This document shows, one piece after another, positions 53,268-61,959 of a stretch of 62,474 nt of DNA. The DNA comes from Lachnospiraceae bacterium. GTDB lineage: Bacteria; Bacillota; Clostridia; Lachnospirales; Lachnospiraceae. Both the position numbers and the translations under genes were made by a program. The notes below the pieces were generated by a model. The model was not told the origin of the DNA and searched no databases. It saw nothing but the letters and a program-made list of their open reading frames with translations. The stretch spans positions 1 to 62,474 of the forward strand of contig QXWO01000035.1 in NCBI GenBank assembly GCA_009911035.1, read 5' to 3'. Numbering within the stretch: the first letter of the stretch is position 1; every line of letters begins with the position of its first letter.

Positions 53268-53296
53268 AGCGGGCGGCAGAATAACTGCCGTCCGCT
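53268..53296. other. Strong hairpin between fucI and the kinase gene
   Basis: AGCGGGCGGCAG and CTGCCGTCCGCT form a 12-bp stem with one G-U around a 5-base loop. No U-tract follows, so it probably stabilises the fucI message or tempers kinase expression. Confidence 0.6.
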
Positions 53297-53361
53297 ATTC
53301 GCCTTACAGGGAAGGTGCACCATCTTTGTAAGGTAAGTTTGGGAAAGGAAAAGGTTATAAA

Positions 53362-54849
53362 ATGGATGCAGTCAAAAAAGAAGTAAAAGTTCTGGCGGTG
53401 GACTTTGGAGCTTCCAGCGGCAGAGTCATGCTTGGGACTTACGATGGAAGTAAGATCACCGCGAAAGAAATCCACCGGTTTTCAAATGATCCGGTTATTT
53501 TAAATGGCACCATGTATTGGGATGTTCTTAGACTGTTCCACGAGATAAAGCAGGGGCTGATCAAGGCAAAAGCTTTCGGCGGCGCAGACAGCATCGGCGT
53601 GGATACCTGGGGTGTGGATTTCGGCCTTTTGGATAAAAAGGGGTATTTGCTGGAGAACCCGGTGCATTATAGGGACGGCAGGACAGAAGGCGCGTTGGAA
53701 AAGGGATTTACACTGATTGACAGGGAGCGTTTCTATGAAATAACCGGGATCCAGTTTATGGAAATCAACACGGCTTTCCAGCTCTTGGCGTTAAAGGAGC
53801 AGCGCCCGGAGCTTCTTGACCGGGCGGAGAGTCTTCTGTTGATGCCCGATTTATTTAATTATTTCTTATCAGGTGTCAAAAAGAGCGAACGGTCTATTGT
53901 TTCAACCACCCAGATGGGTGATCCTTTTGCCCCGGGCTGGGTCAGGGAAGTGGTGGACAGGTTCGGAATTCCCGAAAAGATTTTGACAGAAGTGGTTCCC
54001 ACAGGAACGGTTCTCGGCCCCATAAGGGAGGAGATAAGAGAAGAACTGGGCATTGAAAATATGGATGTAATTGCGGTGGCAGGCCATGACACTCAGTGTG
54101 CCCTGACAGCAGTGCCTGCCCAGGCGGACGATTTTATCTTTGTAAGCTGCGGCACATGGTCTTTGTTCGGTACGGAGCTGGCACAGCCTATCCTCACCAA
54201 GCAGTCGGAAGAACTGAATATCACCAATGAAATAGGGACCGACGGCAGGACTTCTTTCCTGAAAAATATCATTGGCTTATGGCTGATACAGGAGAGCAGG
54301 CGTCAGTGGATGCGGGAAGGCAAAGAGTACAGCTTTTCTGAACTGGAGAAGCTGGCGGAAGCAGCAGAGCCTTTCAAATGTTTCATTGACCCTGACGCAC
54401 CGGAGTTTGTTCCTTCCGGCAATGTACCGGAACGCATCCGGGAGTACTGTGAGCGTACCGGACAGAAGATTCCCCGGACAGAAGGGGAGATCGTGCGCTG
54501 CATCAATGAGAGCCTTGCACTGAAATATCGTTATTCCTTAGAGGAAATCAAGGCATGTACCGGAAAAGACTATGAAGCAATTCACATGGTGGGCGGAGGA
54601 ATACAAAGTAAGCTGTTGTGTAAATTTACCGCTTATGCCAGTGGCATTCCGGTAATTGCAGGCCCGGTGGAAGCGACCGTGTTCGGGAATATTGCCATCC
54701 AGCTTATGTCCAGAGGCATCATTAAGGATCTGGCCCAGGCGCGGAAGGTGATTGCCAATTCAGAGGAACCTGTCGTCTATGAACCGGCAGACTGGGAAGA
54801 ATGGGATAAGGCATATAAGTTTTATAAGAAAGAAATATTAAAGAAGTAA
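53362..54849 (+). CDS. Fuculokinase/rhamnulokinase (RhaB-like FGGY kinase)
   Basis: The 495-residue kinase has the FGGY/ASKHA motifs: VDFGASSGRVMLGTYDG at the start, SIGVDTWGVDFGLLDKKG, VAGHDTQCALTAV with the catalytic aspartate, FVSCGTWSLFGTEL and HMVGGGIQSKLLCKFTA. It is closest in pattern to rhamnulokinase, which in Firmicutes often serves fuculose. Placement behind fucI indicates fuculose as substrate, producing the phosphate that the targeted aldolase cleaves. AAAGG precedes the ATG. Confidence 0.9.
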   Translation: MDAVKKEVKVLAVDFGASSGRVMLGTYDGSKITAKEIHRFSNDPVILNGTMYWDVLRLFHEIKQGLIKAKAFGGADSIGVDTWGVDFGLLDKKGYLLENPVHYRDGRTEGALEKGFTLIDRERFYEITGIQFMEINTAFQLLALKEQRPELLDRAESLLLMPDLFNYFLSGVKKSERSIVSTTQMGDPFAPGWVREVVDRFGIPEKILTEVVPTGTVLGPIREEIREELGIENMDVIAVAGHDTQCALTAVPAQADDFIFVSCGTWSLFGTELAQPILTKQSEELNITNEIGTDGRTSFLKNIIGLWLIQESRRQWMREGKEYSFSELEKLAEAAEPFKCFIDPDAPEFVPSGNVPERIREYCERTGQKIPRTEGEIVRCINESLALKYRYSLEEIKACTGKDYEAIHMVGGGIQSKLLCKFTAYASGIPVIAGPVEATVFGNIAIQLMSRGIIKDLAQARKVIANSEEPVVYEPADWEEWDKAYKFYKKEILKK

Positions 54850-54877
54850 CGTAAAAGAAATTGCTTCATGCATTCAG

Positions 54878-54933
54878 AGGCAGTGGAAGCCACGCAGTGA
54901 CACAGGTCATGAGACGGTTCCCACTGCTTTTTT
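54878..54933 (+). terminator. Terminator of the fucI-kinase transcript
   Basis: AGGCAGTGG and CCACTGCTTTTTT form an 8- to 9-bp stem with a long loop, followed by six or more T. An alternative pairing uses GCAGTG at 54894. Confidence 0.65.
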
Positions 54934-55017
54934 GACGATAAGCTGGCGGGAGCGTGCTTAAACCATGACCGGAGGAAAACAGTATCAAAAATTAATTCCA
55001 GACATGAAAACAATGAA

Positions 55018-55046
55018 TTGCTTTATTAGAGATAATTCGCTATACT
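55018..55046 (+). promoter_or_regulatory. Promoter of the DUF5107 gene
   Basis: TTGCTT and TATACT are separated by 17 bases, 180 bases before the ATG of the next gene. The long leader (55050-55225) has no recognised motif. Confidence 0.6.
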
Positions 55047-55225
55047 ACTTATTAGCACTATTTGTTTAATTGGCAGGCTGGAGAAGGGGCGGATGAAGAC
55101 AGCCTGCGGAGCATAAAAAAGAAATGATGCTACACTGTTTATAGTGGAAGGAATCAGCCGGGAGCATATGTAAATATGGTTTTTCTTTTCATGGAAAAGC
55201 GGCTGATTGGATAAGGAGGAGGAGT

Positions 55226-57154
55226 ATGTTGCCAAAACTTGAATTTGGGAAAATGAAAATACGTGCAGCCAGTCTTGGAGAACAGAGCAGTGTTCCCGAT
55301 TTGCTGGGGGAAATGATTCACCAGAATCATCTGAAATTTCGTCTGGAAGAAAACGATGAAATATATGAAGGCTATGGACGCCGGGCCAATGCCTATCCTT
55401 ACAGGCAGTACAATGGCTACAGGCGGGAGCTTTCTGAAAAAGAGGTACGGACGGCTGTACTGGAAAATGACTATTTAAGGGCTGTATTTCTACCCGGATA
55501 TGGTGGACGGCTGTGGCAGTTATGGGATAAAAAAGCAGACAGAAATCTTCTTTATACGAATGATGTGCTGCAATTTTCCAACCTTGCTGTGCGGAATGCA
55601 TGGTTTTCCGGCGGTGTGGAGTGGAACATTGGTGTTATTGGGCACACGCCGCTGACTACGGAACCTTTATACACGGCAGAAACGGAACTGGAAAGCGGTG
55701 TCCCTGTACTGCGCATGTACGAGTATGAAAGAATCAGAAGTGTTCCCTATCAGATGGATTTCTGGCTGGAAGAAGACAGTCCGTTTTTAAACTGCAGGAT
55801 GCGCATTGCAAATGAAAGCAATGAGGTGATTCCCATGTACTGGTGGAGCAATATTGCGGTGGAAGAATATGACAACGGAAGAATTATAGTTCCGGCAGAA
55901 GAAGCCTATACGTTTGCGGACGGAACGGTGGTGAAGACCTCTCTGCCTGTGGTAAATGGCTCTGATATAACAGATTATAAAAGAATTGAAAAATCAACAG
56001 ATTACTTTTTTGAGATAGCGGAAAAAAGCCCTAAATATATTGCAAATATAGATGAAACAGGCTATGGTCTTTTACATATTTCTACCGGCAGGTTAAAAAG
56101 CCGTAAGCTGTTTTCATGGGGGAACAATGATGCTTCGGACCACTGGCAGGAGTTTCTGACAGACAAAGCAGGAAGATACATAGAGATACAGGCGGGGCTT
56201 GCCAAAACCCAGTACGGCTGCATTCCGATGGCGCCTCACACCGCATGGGAATGGATGGAGCGTTATGGCGCTGCGCAGATTTCTACAGAGCTGCTAAATC
56301 AGAATCATTGGGAACGCGCCAGACATTTTACTAAAGAACTGGACATTGGCTCTGCATGGGATGCCATGGAGCAGAAACTTGCGGACACAAAATCCATGGC
56401 TCGTGGAAGGGCCAAGCTGGTCTTTGAGGGGAGCGGTTACGGAGCTTTGAAAAAACAGGGAAGGATGACGGAACATCTGGAATTTGCAGTGAAGGAGGAG
56501 TCCTTGGAAAAGTGGACGGAATTTTTTGACACTTCCATACTACACTGCCCCGATCCGTCCCAGAGGCCGGATGAGTTTTTGATTGATGAAACCAATATTA
56601 CATTTCTGAAAGAAAGTATGAAAGATAAAAACGCCGGGAACTGGTATGCTTATTACCATATGGGGCTGGGGTACTTTACAGAAGGGAAATATAAAAAGGC
56701 GAAAAAGGCATTGAAAAAATCTCTTGCCCTGGCAGAAAACCCATGGGCATATCATGCATTAAGCTGTGTCCGCCTTATCCAGAATAAAACTGCGCAGGCG
56801 GCGGAGGATATTGTAAAAGGGATGGAAATGCGGCGGCAGGACAACTCCTATTTAAAAGAAGGATTCAGGATCCTATCTGTGTGCGGTGCGGACAGGGCAC
56901 TGTGTGATTTCTATGAAACGATGGATACGGAGCAGAAAAATATTTCAAAAGTCCGCTTTCATTATATCAGTTCCCTGCATCGAATGGGAAAAGATAAGGA
57001 GGCATATGGGCTGCTGGAGGAAAATGGCGGGCTCGAAATAGAAGATATACGCGAGGGAGAAGATTCTGTTGCGCAGTTGTGGAGTGAGCTGTACCAGGGT
57101 CTGTACGGGGAGAAAAAGAGAGCTCCGCATAAATACAACTTTAAAGCGTATTAA
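55226..57154 (+). CDS. DUF5107 protein with TPR-like C-terminus
   Basis: The 642-residue cytosolic protein has a DUF5107 beta-rich domain in residues 70-390 (YLRAVFLPGYGGRLWQLWDK, WFSGGVEWNIGVIGHTP, MYWWSNIAVEE, FSWGNNDASDHWQEF) resembling galactose-mutarotase-like sugar-binding folds. Helical TPR-type repeats follow from about 450 (YHMGLGYFTEGKYKKAKKAL, NPWAYHALSCVRLIQNKTAQ). Such proteins accompany glycan-use genes, but their activity is unproven. TAAGGAGGAGG precedes the ATG. It follows the fucose kinase. Confidence 0.85.
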   Translation: MLPKLEFGKMKIRAASLGEQSSVPDLLGEMIHQNHLKFRLEENDEIYEGYGRRANAYPYRQYNGYRRELSEKEVRTAVLENDYLRAVFLPGYGGRLWQLWDKKADRNLLYTNDVLQFSNLAVRNAWFSGGVEWNIGVIGHTPLTTEPLYTAETELESGVPVLRMYEYERIRSVPYQMDFWLEEDSPFLNCRMRIANESNEVIPMYWWSNIAVEEYDNGRIIVPAEEAYTFADGTVVKTSLPVVNGSDITDYKRIEKSTDYFFEIAEKSPKYIANIDETGYGLLHISTGRLKSRKLFSWGNNDASDHWQEFLTDKAGRYIEIQAGLAKTQYGCIPMAPHTAWEWMERYGAAQISTELLNQNHWERARHFTKELDIGSAWDAMEQKLADTKSMARGRAKLVFEGSGYGALKKQGRMTEHLEFAVKEESLEKWTEFFDTSILHCPDPSQRPDEFLIDETNITFLKESMKDKNAGNWYAYYHMGLGYFTEGKYKKAKKALKKSLALAENPWAYHALSCVRLIQNKTAQAAEDIVKGMEMRRQDNSYLKEGFRILSVCGADRALCDFYETMDTEQKNISKVRFHYISSLHRMGKDKEAYGLLEENGGLEIEDIREGEDSVAQLWSELYQGLYGEKKRAPHKYNFKAY

Positions 57155-57255
57155 TTAGATTAGAGAGAGTTTAAGACTACTCTGGAACGACACCTTGGAA
57201 TAGGGTTGCGGAATTTTGAAAGTAAATAGAATAAGGGTGACATATGTCCAAACTT

Positions 57256-57290
57256 ACCTGTCATAAACTGTAACAACATTTATGACAGGT
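57256..57290. terminator. Terminator after the DUF5107 gene
   Basis: ACCTGTCATAAA and TTTATGACAGGT form a perfect 12-bp stem with an 11-base loop, followed by GTTTT. A second small hairpin, CTGTGAAAA-TTAA-TTTTCACAG, lies at 57296-57317. Confidence 0.85.
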
Positions 57291-57390
57291 GTTTTCTGTG
57301 AAAAATTAATTTTCACAGGCACATTTTTGCTTACGTATGGCAAGTCATGAGCGCATGTAATTTGCAGGCGGGGCAGGAATGGAGGATTAT

Positions 57391-57756
57391 ATGAAGAAAT
57401 ACATAAAGAAATTAGCGGACAGGATTCGCATATTCCCTCCCAGAGAGGAAGGGCAGAGCGGCGAAGAGTATGCAAGGCAGAAAGTGATTCTGGGGGTGAA
57501 GTACGGCGTCTTTGCGCTGACGGCATTTGCATTGCTGCGGGGAATGCTTGTAACGGCAGGCGGGAATGTGACTGTGAGCAACAGCGTGGATGGACGGGAG
57601 CTGCCGATTTACTGTGTGGATACACCGGAGAAAAAGATTGCGCTGAGTTTTGACGCGGCCTGGGGGAATGAAGATACCACAAAGATACTGGAGATACTGC
57701 AAAAACATGATGTACATGTGACATTTTTTATGACTGGGGGGTGGGTGCCCGGATAG
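57391..57756 (+). pseudogene. Polysaccharide deacetylase, truncated after the first catalytic motif
   Basis: The fragment has a membrane anchor (YGVFALTAFALLRGMLV). The start of a NodB domain follows: PIYCVDTPEKKIALSFDAAW with the catalytic aspartate region, then HDVHVTFFMTGGWV. It stops after GWVPG, where sporulation-type deacetylases continue with the histidine-containing motif GNHSxxH and more. None of the three frames resumes the domain downstream, so the 3' part is lost. GGAGG supports ATG 57391. The break coincides with the left edge of the AT-rich island. Confidence 0.8.
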
Positions 57757-58119
57757 GCATACATGAAAAGACTGAAATATGGAGAGAAATATACGTTTTA
57801 AAGAGTAAGAGCGGCAGGAAAAACAACTTTAATGGTGAAAAAATAGAGGTGAGAGTATATATTTAGTAAAGAGATTAGGGTGTTAGCATAAGCCCCTATC
57901 AGTTGTAGAAATATGATTGATAGAGGCTTATTTAGTGTCTTAATTTATTGGACGTAATTATCCACATTCAAAAAACGTCTATATGAGCCTTACAGAGCGT
58001 CACAGGAGTATTCTAAACATATTCTAAACACAATCCATAACATAAATTCCACATCACTTAAAACAAGAATTTCATAGCAGTATTACTACATTAATAACAA
58101 AGAAGGGAGCTGAAGAATA
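57757..58119. other. Gene-free junction of the mobile island, with a hairpin
   Basis: No gene is visible. A hairpin at 57889-57932 pairs AAGCCCCTATCA with TGATAGAGGCTT (one mismatch) before TATTTAG. Two ATTCTAAACA direct repeats lie at about 58011-58032. The stretch marks the transition from host sequence to the mobile-element genes and could hold an old attachment site. Confidence 0.4.
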
Positions 58120-58362
58120 ATGTACGGCAAAGTTACGAGATATTTCCATGACAGGAAATTTGGATTTATCAGAGGGGAGGATGGCAATACATATTTCATC
58201 CACCACTCAAAACTTAACGGGGAATACATTGATAAAGGTTACTATGTATTCTTTAAACCGTTCCAGAATGACAGGAGCGATTACAATGCAAAAAATATTA
58301 TGGTGATTGAAGCACCAGAAAGGAAAAGAAAGCATGGCAAAACACATAAGAAACATGGATAA
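58120..58362 (+). CDS. Cold-shock-domain protein
   Basis: The 80-residue protein has an OB-fold cold-shock pattern: YGKVTRYFHDRKFGFIRGED with the RNP1-like KFGFI, TYFIHHSKL with the RNP2-like FIHHS, and a basic tail (RKRKHGKTHKKHG). It probably binds single-stranded nucleic acid. AAGGGAG precedes the ATG. Its 3' end overlaps the next gene by 29 bases. Variants of this sort are common in clostridial mobile elements. Confidence 0.8.
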   Translation: MYGKVTRYFHDRKFGFIRGEDGNTYFIHHSKLNGEYIDKGYYVFFKPFQNDRSDYNAKNIMVIEAPERKRKHGKTHKKHG

Positions 58363-58774
58363 ACTTTCAAAAGCATTACAGCCTGTAATGTTGGGAATGG
58401 TAGATGAACTGGCAGAACGAGTATATGAGATATTAAATTATTTTCTACAGGAATACTATAACAGTTATGATCCGAAATCCTACAGACGCCAGTTTGATTT
58501 CCTGCGCTCAGCGGTAAAAGTTGAACCCCACGTAAAAGGAAATAAAGTTATGGCATCTGTATATATTGATACGGATTCATTGAACAATTACTACAATGCT
58601 ACAGGTAAGCAGGTGGCGCAATGGGCGAACCAGGGCACGCACGGAGGACTTGTCACAGGCAGTAATACACCTCGCGTATGGAATGATACCATGAAAGAAA
58701 CCTTAGAAAATGGAGAACTTTTAAAATTAGCAGCTGAATATTTGAGAAGTCATGGAATATCAGTAAGAAGTTAG
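58334..58774 (+). CDS. Phage HK97 gp10-like or mobile-element hypothetical protein
   Basis: The 146-residue protein begins AKHIRNMDKLSKALQPVMLG, followed by EILNYFLQEYYNSYDPKSYR and VEPHVKGNKVMASVYIDTDS. This order of helical start plus beta segment faintly resembles gp10-like phage head-tail proteins, but the match is by eye only. AAAGGAAAAG supports ATG 58334. No other structural phage gene is near, so it may be a stray element gene. Confidence 0.45.
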   Translation: MAKHIRNMDKLSKALQPVMLGMVDELAERVYEILNYFLQEYYNSYDPKSYRRQFDFLRSAVKVEPHVKGNKVMASVYIDTDSLNNYYNATGKQVAQWANQGTHGGLVTGSNTPRVWNDTMKETLENGELLKLAAEYLRSHGISVRS

Positions 58775-58795
58775 GAAGAAAGGAAAGAAATAGGA

Positions 58796-59057
58796 ATGTC
58801 AGTATTGAAGAAGGAATTTATAGACAGGATGGCAGAGGCAGGAGGTATCACCAAAAAAGAAGCCAGAAGGGGACTTGAATTATTCATTGAAACGCTTATG
58901 GAGTGCATGAGTGAAAATGAAAAGGTGATGTTTTCAGGATTTGGCAGGTTTGAGATGAAAACCGCTAAAGAGAGAAAAGGCAGAGTGCCTTTAAGCGGGG
59001 GAGGAATGTATTGTGCCCGAACATAAGAAAATGAAGTTTTATGCAAGGTTATTATGA
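58796..59057 (+). pseudogene. HU-family DNA-binding protein with frameshift in a G5 run
   Basis: The frame starts SVLKKEFIDRMAEAGGITKK and continues VMFSGFGRFEMKTAKERKGR as in HU/IHF proteins, then ends abnormally with GGGMYCART. Removing one G from the GGGGG run at 58997-59001 restores SGEECIVPEHKKMKFYARLL, the expected HU tail, ending at 59057. The gene is thus frameshifted or carries a sequencing error. HU proteins bend and compact DNA, and this is likely the element's own copy. Confidence 0.75.
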
Positions 59058-59439
59058 TGGCGAATACAAACAGGGCGAATTGTTGGATTTATCGGTGTTT
59101 CCCGATGAAGTAAAGAATGAGGTTGATGATAACTGGGGAGAACCTGTTTCTATGGAACATGATTTCACCATAGAGGAAATATTGAATATGTCTACAGAGG
59201 GAGAGGTTCAAATGAACCTGACAAATATGGATTGCGTGGGACAGAATGACCCATGTAAAGTGGTGTCTCCGAAAAATTCGGAAACTCCAAAACAGGATAT
59301 TGAGTTTTATAAAACAGGTGATTGCAGAGAATCTGTTTATATAGAAACAGATAATGTATCTCATGGTGAATGTAATCATAAGTTATTTTGCGTTAATGGG
59401 AATGATTCAGATTATATTGATATAGACGATTTGTATTGA
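59041..59439 (+). CDS. Small acidic hypothetical protein of the island
   Basis: The frame of 132 residues begins QGYYDGEYKQGELLDLSVFP and is acidic throughout (MEHDFTIEEILNMSTEGEV, DSDYIDIDDLY). The start ATG at 59041 overlaps the repaired HU tail and has a poor binding site, so the true start may be further in, for example 59152. No family is recognised. Confidence 0.4.
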   Translation: MQGYYDGEYKQGELLDLSVFPDEVKNEVDDNWGEPVSMEHDFTIEEILNMSTEGEVQMNLTNMDCVGQNDPCKVVSPKNSETPKQDIEFYKTGDCRESVYIETDNVSHGECNHKLFCVNGNDSDYIDIDDLY

Positions 59440-59529
59440 TAGTTATATCTATTATAGAAAAATAGGTTGAATATATCCTATAAATTGCATATACTATATT
59501 CAAATACTAACATCAGGAGATGCTTAACT

Positions 59530-59772
59530 ATGAAGATTGATACAAATACAATGGTTTCCATTACAGAAGCAAACCAGAATTTTTCAAAAGTAGCGAGATT
59601 AGTTGATGAACATGGAACTGCTGTTATTCTGAAGAACAATGTACCAAGGTATCTTGTTATAGATTTCAGCAGAGCTGAGCAGGATTCCAATGCATCCGAT
59701 GAAGATATAATGAATATCTCCAAAAGACTGGTTGAACAGAATAGAGAGGCGTATGAGGTATTGGCAAAATGA
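59530..59772 (+). CDS. Phd/YefM-family antitoxin
   Basis: The 80-residue protein has the Phd fold signature MVSITEANQNFSKVARLVDE and GTAVILKNNVPRYLVIDFS, with a flexible C-terminal helix (DIMNISKRLVEQNREAYEVL) that would wrap the toxin. It neutralises the Doc-like product and represses the operon. AGGAG supports ATG 59530. The last codons overlap the toxin start (ATGA), typical of coupled toxin-antitoxin pairs. Confidence 0.92.
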   Translation: MKIDTNTMVSITEANQNFSKVARLVDEHGTAVILKNNVPRYLVIDFSRAEQDSNASDEDIMNISKRLVEQNREAYEVLAK

Positions 59773-60146
59773 TCCTTCTGACGAAGAAACAGGTGTTGAT
59801 GCTTCATGCCCAATTAATAGAATCCACAGGTGGAAGTGATGGCATACGGGATGAAGGATTACTTGATTCTGCACTGGAGAGTCCGTTTCAATCATTTGGA
59901 GGTGAAGAATTATTTCCAAGCATTCAGGCAAAAGCAGCAAGATTATGTTATGGACTTGTCAAAAACCATGCAATGATAGATGGGAATAAAAGAATCGGTG
60001 CTCATTCTATGCTGGTATTTCTTGCAGTAAATGGATATGAATTGAAGTACACACAAAAGGAATTAGTTGATTTGATACTTGATGTGGCAGATGGGAAAAA
60101 GGAATACGAAGATATTTTGTCGTGGATTCTGGAACATCAAGTGTAA
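59769..60146 (+). CDS. Doc/Fic-family toxin
   Basis: The 125-residue protein has the Fic/Doc core: LTKKQVLMLHAQLIESTGG and the catalytic loop KNHAMIDGNKRIGAHSMLVF. In it H-x-x-x-D-G-N-K-R is the active-site motif (HxFx(D/E)GNKR, here with M in place of F). Doc phosphorylates elongation factor Tu. The gene is complete and paired with the Phd-like antitoxin. It is the last gene before the large gene-free segment. Confidence 0.88.
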   Translation: MILLTKKQVLMLHAQLIESTGGSDGIRDEGLLDSALESPFQSFGGEELFPSIQAKAARLCYGLVKNHAMIDGNKRIGAHSMLVFLAVNGYELKYTQKELVDLILDVADGKKEYEDILSWILEHQV

Positions 60147-60149
60147 ATA

Positions 60150-60945
60150 GGGCACTGGATTTTAAATGGCACTGTAAAACTTATACCCAATATGTATCGA
60201 AAAGTACGGCTTCGGCAGAATGGACGGAGCAAAAATCCTACTAAGCAAATATAAAGGGGTAGGCGTTTCACCGATACCTTTTGGATGTAGGATATGGGGG
60301 CGCAAAACGCTACCCCCATATTTGATATAGTTGGGAAATCCCGATTAGTACATTCTAAGTAGTTACCAGATTGTTTAGCACTGAGTTGATAAGGCTATAG
60401 CGTTTCGTAATACCCCTTTGAAGGAAAGCTGTATTGTATTCACCGTGGACATTCATTTTCAGTAGGTAACAAAAGGTTACATACCTTTGGAGGGTGGCTA
60501 TATTGTAGGTACCCTAAAATTTTCGGGGACGTTATTTATTTAGAGGGTACGCATTAAAAGTGTATCCTTTGAAGAATACAGTATTGTTTGATTGGACAAA
60601 TCTATCCATTCATGCGGAGGTCACTAGAAGTTACCTTCATTGTGAATAAATCAAAGGATGTAAAGAATGTTTATGCACTTAGAGGTAAACAAATTTAAAA
60701 GTTGGTAAATGCAACCTTAGACAATCAAGTGAAAAAGTTTTTAACTTGAATCAGAAGGACAAAATGACCTCTTGAATTCGAGAATCATTTTAGATGTCGG
60801 TTAAACCGTCTTCCTGAAATGGGAATGTGACCAGATTGCCATTTTGGTATTGTGGTTATATCTTACGATTTCGGTTCAAACAGATTCCGTAAATATGGAA
60901 AGTATTGTACATAGTGTGTAATGAAAAACACAATTAGAAATAGTT
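60150..60945. ncRNA. Candidate large structured RNA or repeat-rich control region, 800 bp without genes
   Basis: No open frame fits, yet the DNA is dense in hairpins: TATGGGGG..ACCCCCATA (60293-60320), GGG-AAAT-CCC (60333-60342), GTAAC-AAAAG-GTTAC (60466-60480) and GTACCCT..AGGGTAC (60509-60550). A motif TAYCYTTTGRAG..TATTGT recurs at 60411, 60481 and 60562, with TATTGT again at 60848 and 60903. A second pair of similar blocks lies at 60791-60826 and 60863-60904. The strand is unknown. It could be a large phage-associated RNA (ROOL/GOLLD class) or a regulatory array. Confidence 0.35.
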
Positions 60946-61578
60946 GTGACTAATGACACAAAGACTATTGATGATATTGAGATAAAACAGGAATATTATG
61001 AATATCCAAACAAAGCCAGAAGTCGGGCGTATGCTGTTTATCAGGGCATATACAATAGATGTTATAAGAGGAATAAGTATACAAATTACAATGATTGTTA
61101 CGATGGGGCAACCATATGTAAAGAATGGCTTGAAAATCCAGAATTGTTTATTGACTGGTACTTAGAAAATTATTATCCAGTAAAAGATGAAATAATGGTG
61201 GTGGATAAGGATCTATTTGGCAATGGAAGCAAAGAATATTCCCCTGATAATTGCTGTATTGTTCCAGTAACAATAAATGCAATGCTGACAAACTGCAAGA
61301 AACATGATAATCCTGCTCATACGGCTGCTGCCGATTTGCCTCTTGGGGTACGATACAATCCAGATACTCATATGTACTATGGAGAAATCACGCCATTTGG
61401 TCATGATGAACCAGCTAAACTTGAAGAATGGAATACACCAGGAGAAGCATTTGAGGAATATATGATTATCAAAAAGGCAGATATTATGGTAATGGCTGTA
61501 AAGTATAAAAATTATATTTCGCAAAGAGTTTTTGATGCCCTTATGCGTTATGAAGTAAGGCCGTATATTGAAAAGTAG
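60946..61578 (+). CDS. Phage-type hypothetical protein, possible nuclease-like
   Basis: The 210-residue protein has RAYAVYQGIYNRCYKRNK, TICKEWLENPELFIDWYLEN, MVVDKDLFGNGSKEYSPDNC and CIVPVTINAML. The order of DKD, KxYSPxNC and VPxxINxL is shared with uncharacterised proteins common in Firmicute phages, some near HNH or AP2-type DNA-binding domains. The second half (GVRYNPDTHMYYGEITPFGH) could be an AP2-like beta sheet. The GTG start has no clear binding site. Function is unknown. Confidence 0.6.
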   Translation: MTNDTKTIDDIEIKQEYYEYPNKARSRAYAVYQGIYNRCYKRNKYTNYNDCYDGATICKEWLENPELFIDWYLENYYPVKDEIMVVDKDLFGNGSKEYSPDNCCIVPVTINAMLTNCKKHDNPAHTAAADLPLGVRYNPDTHMYYGEITPFGHDEPAKLEEWNTPGEAFEEYMIIKKADIMVMAVKYKNYISQRVFDALMRYEVRPYIEK

Positions 61579-61775
61579 TTACATCTTGGGTTGTGAGGCA
61601 TAGATATATGTTATTGAAGCATAATATATAAAAAATTTGCTTTCAAACAGGGTATATGATAAAATATAAGCAAGAAACAATTAAAGAGATTTATATACCC
61701 TGCTTATTGCGAACAATAGTTAGGGTGTTGTTTATGAAAAAGGTAAGTCAAAAAAATATCAAGGAGGATGATTCT

Positions 61776-61946
61776 GTGTCAGCATTAGCACAATATCTGG
61801 AAAATAATAGGGGACAGGCATATTCATTTGCAACAGCTAATACAAAGTATAATAAACAGGGTCATCCTGTGATTACAAAAGACGATGAATGGGCTGAAGA
61901 ATCTGAATGGGATGATTTATTTGAGCTGTTGAGCCATAGCAAATAG
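61776..61946 (+). CDS. Small antitoxin of a PemK/MazF-type pair
   Basis: The 56-residue protein begins SALAQYLENNRGQAYSFATA and ends EWAEESEWDDLFELLSHSK. It is acidic at its C-terminus, as antitoxins that cover MazF-like toxins are. AAGGAGG stands nine bases before GTG 61776. A longer start at 61734 is open but less supported. It lies 13 bases before the broken toxin gene. Confidence 0.65.
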   Translation: MSALAQYLENNRGQAYSFATANTKYNKQGHPVITKDDEWAEESEWDDLFELLSHSK

Positions 61947-61959
61947 ATGGAGAAATAGT

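Noticed and set aside
57889-57932. tRNA or attachment site at the island edge
   Set aside because: The hairpin lacks cloverleaf arms and no duplicated core was found at the other end of the window.
60150-61578. HEARO/IscB-type RNA-guided nuclease
   Set aside because: The 210-residue protein lacks RuvC or IscB motifs, and the RNA-like segment is far longer than HEARO RNA.
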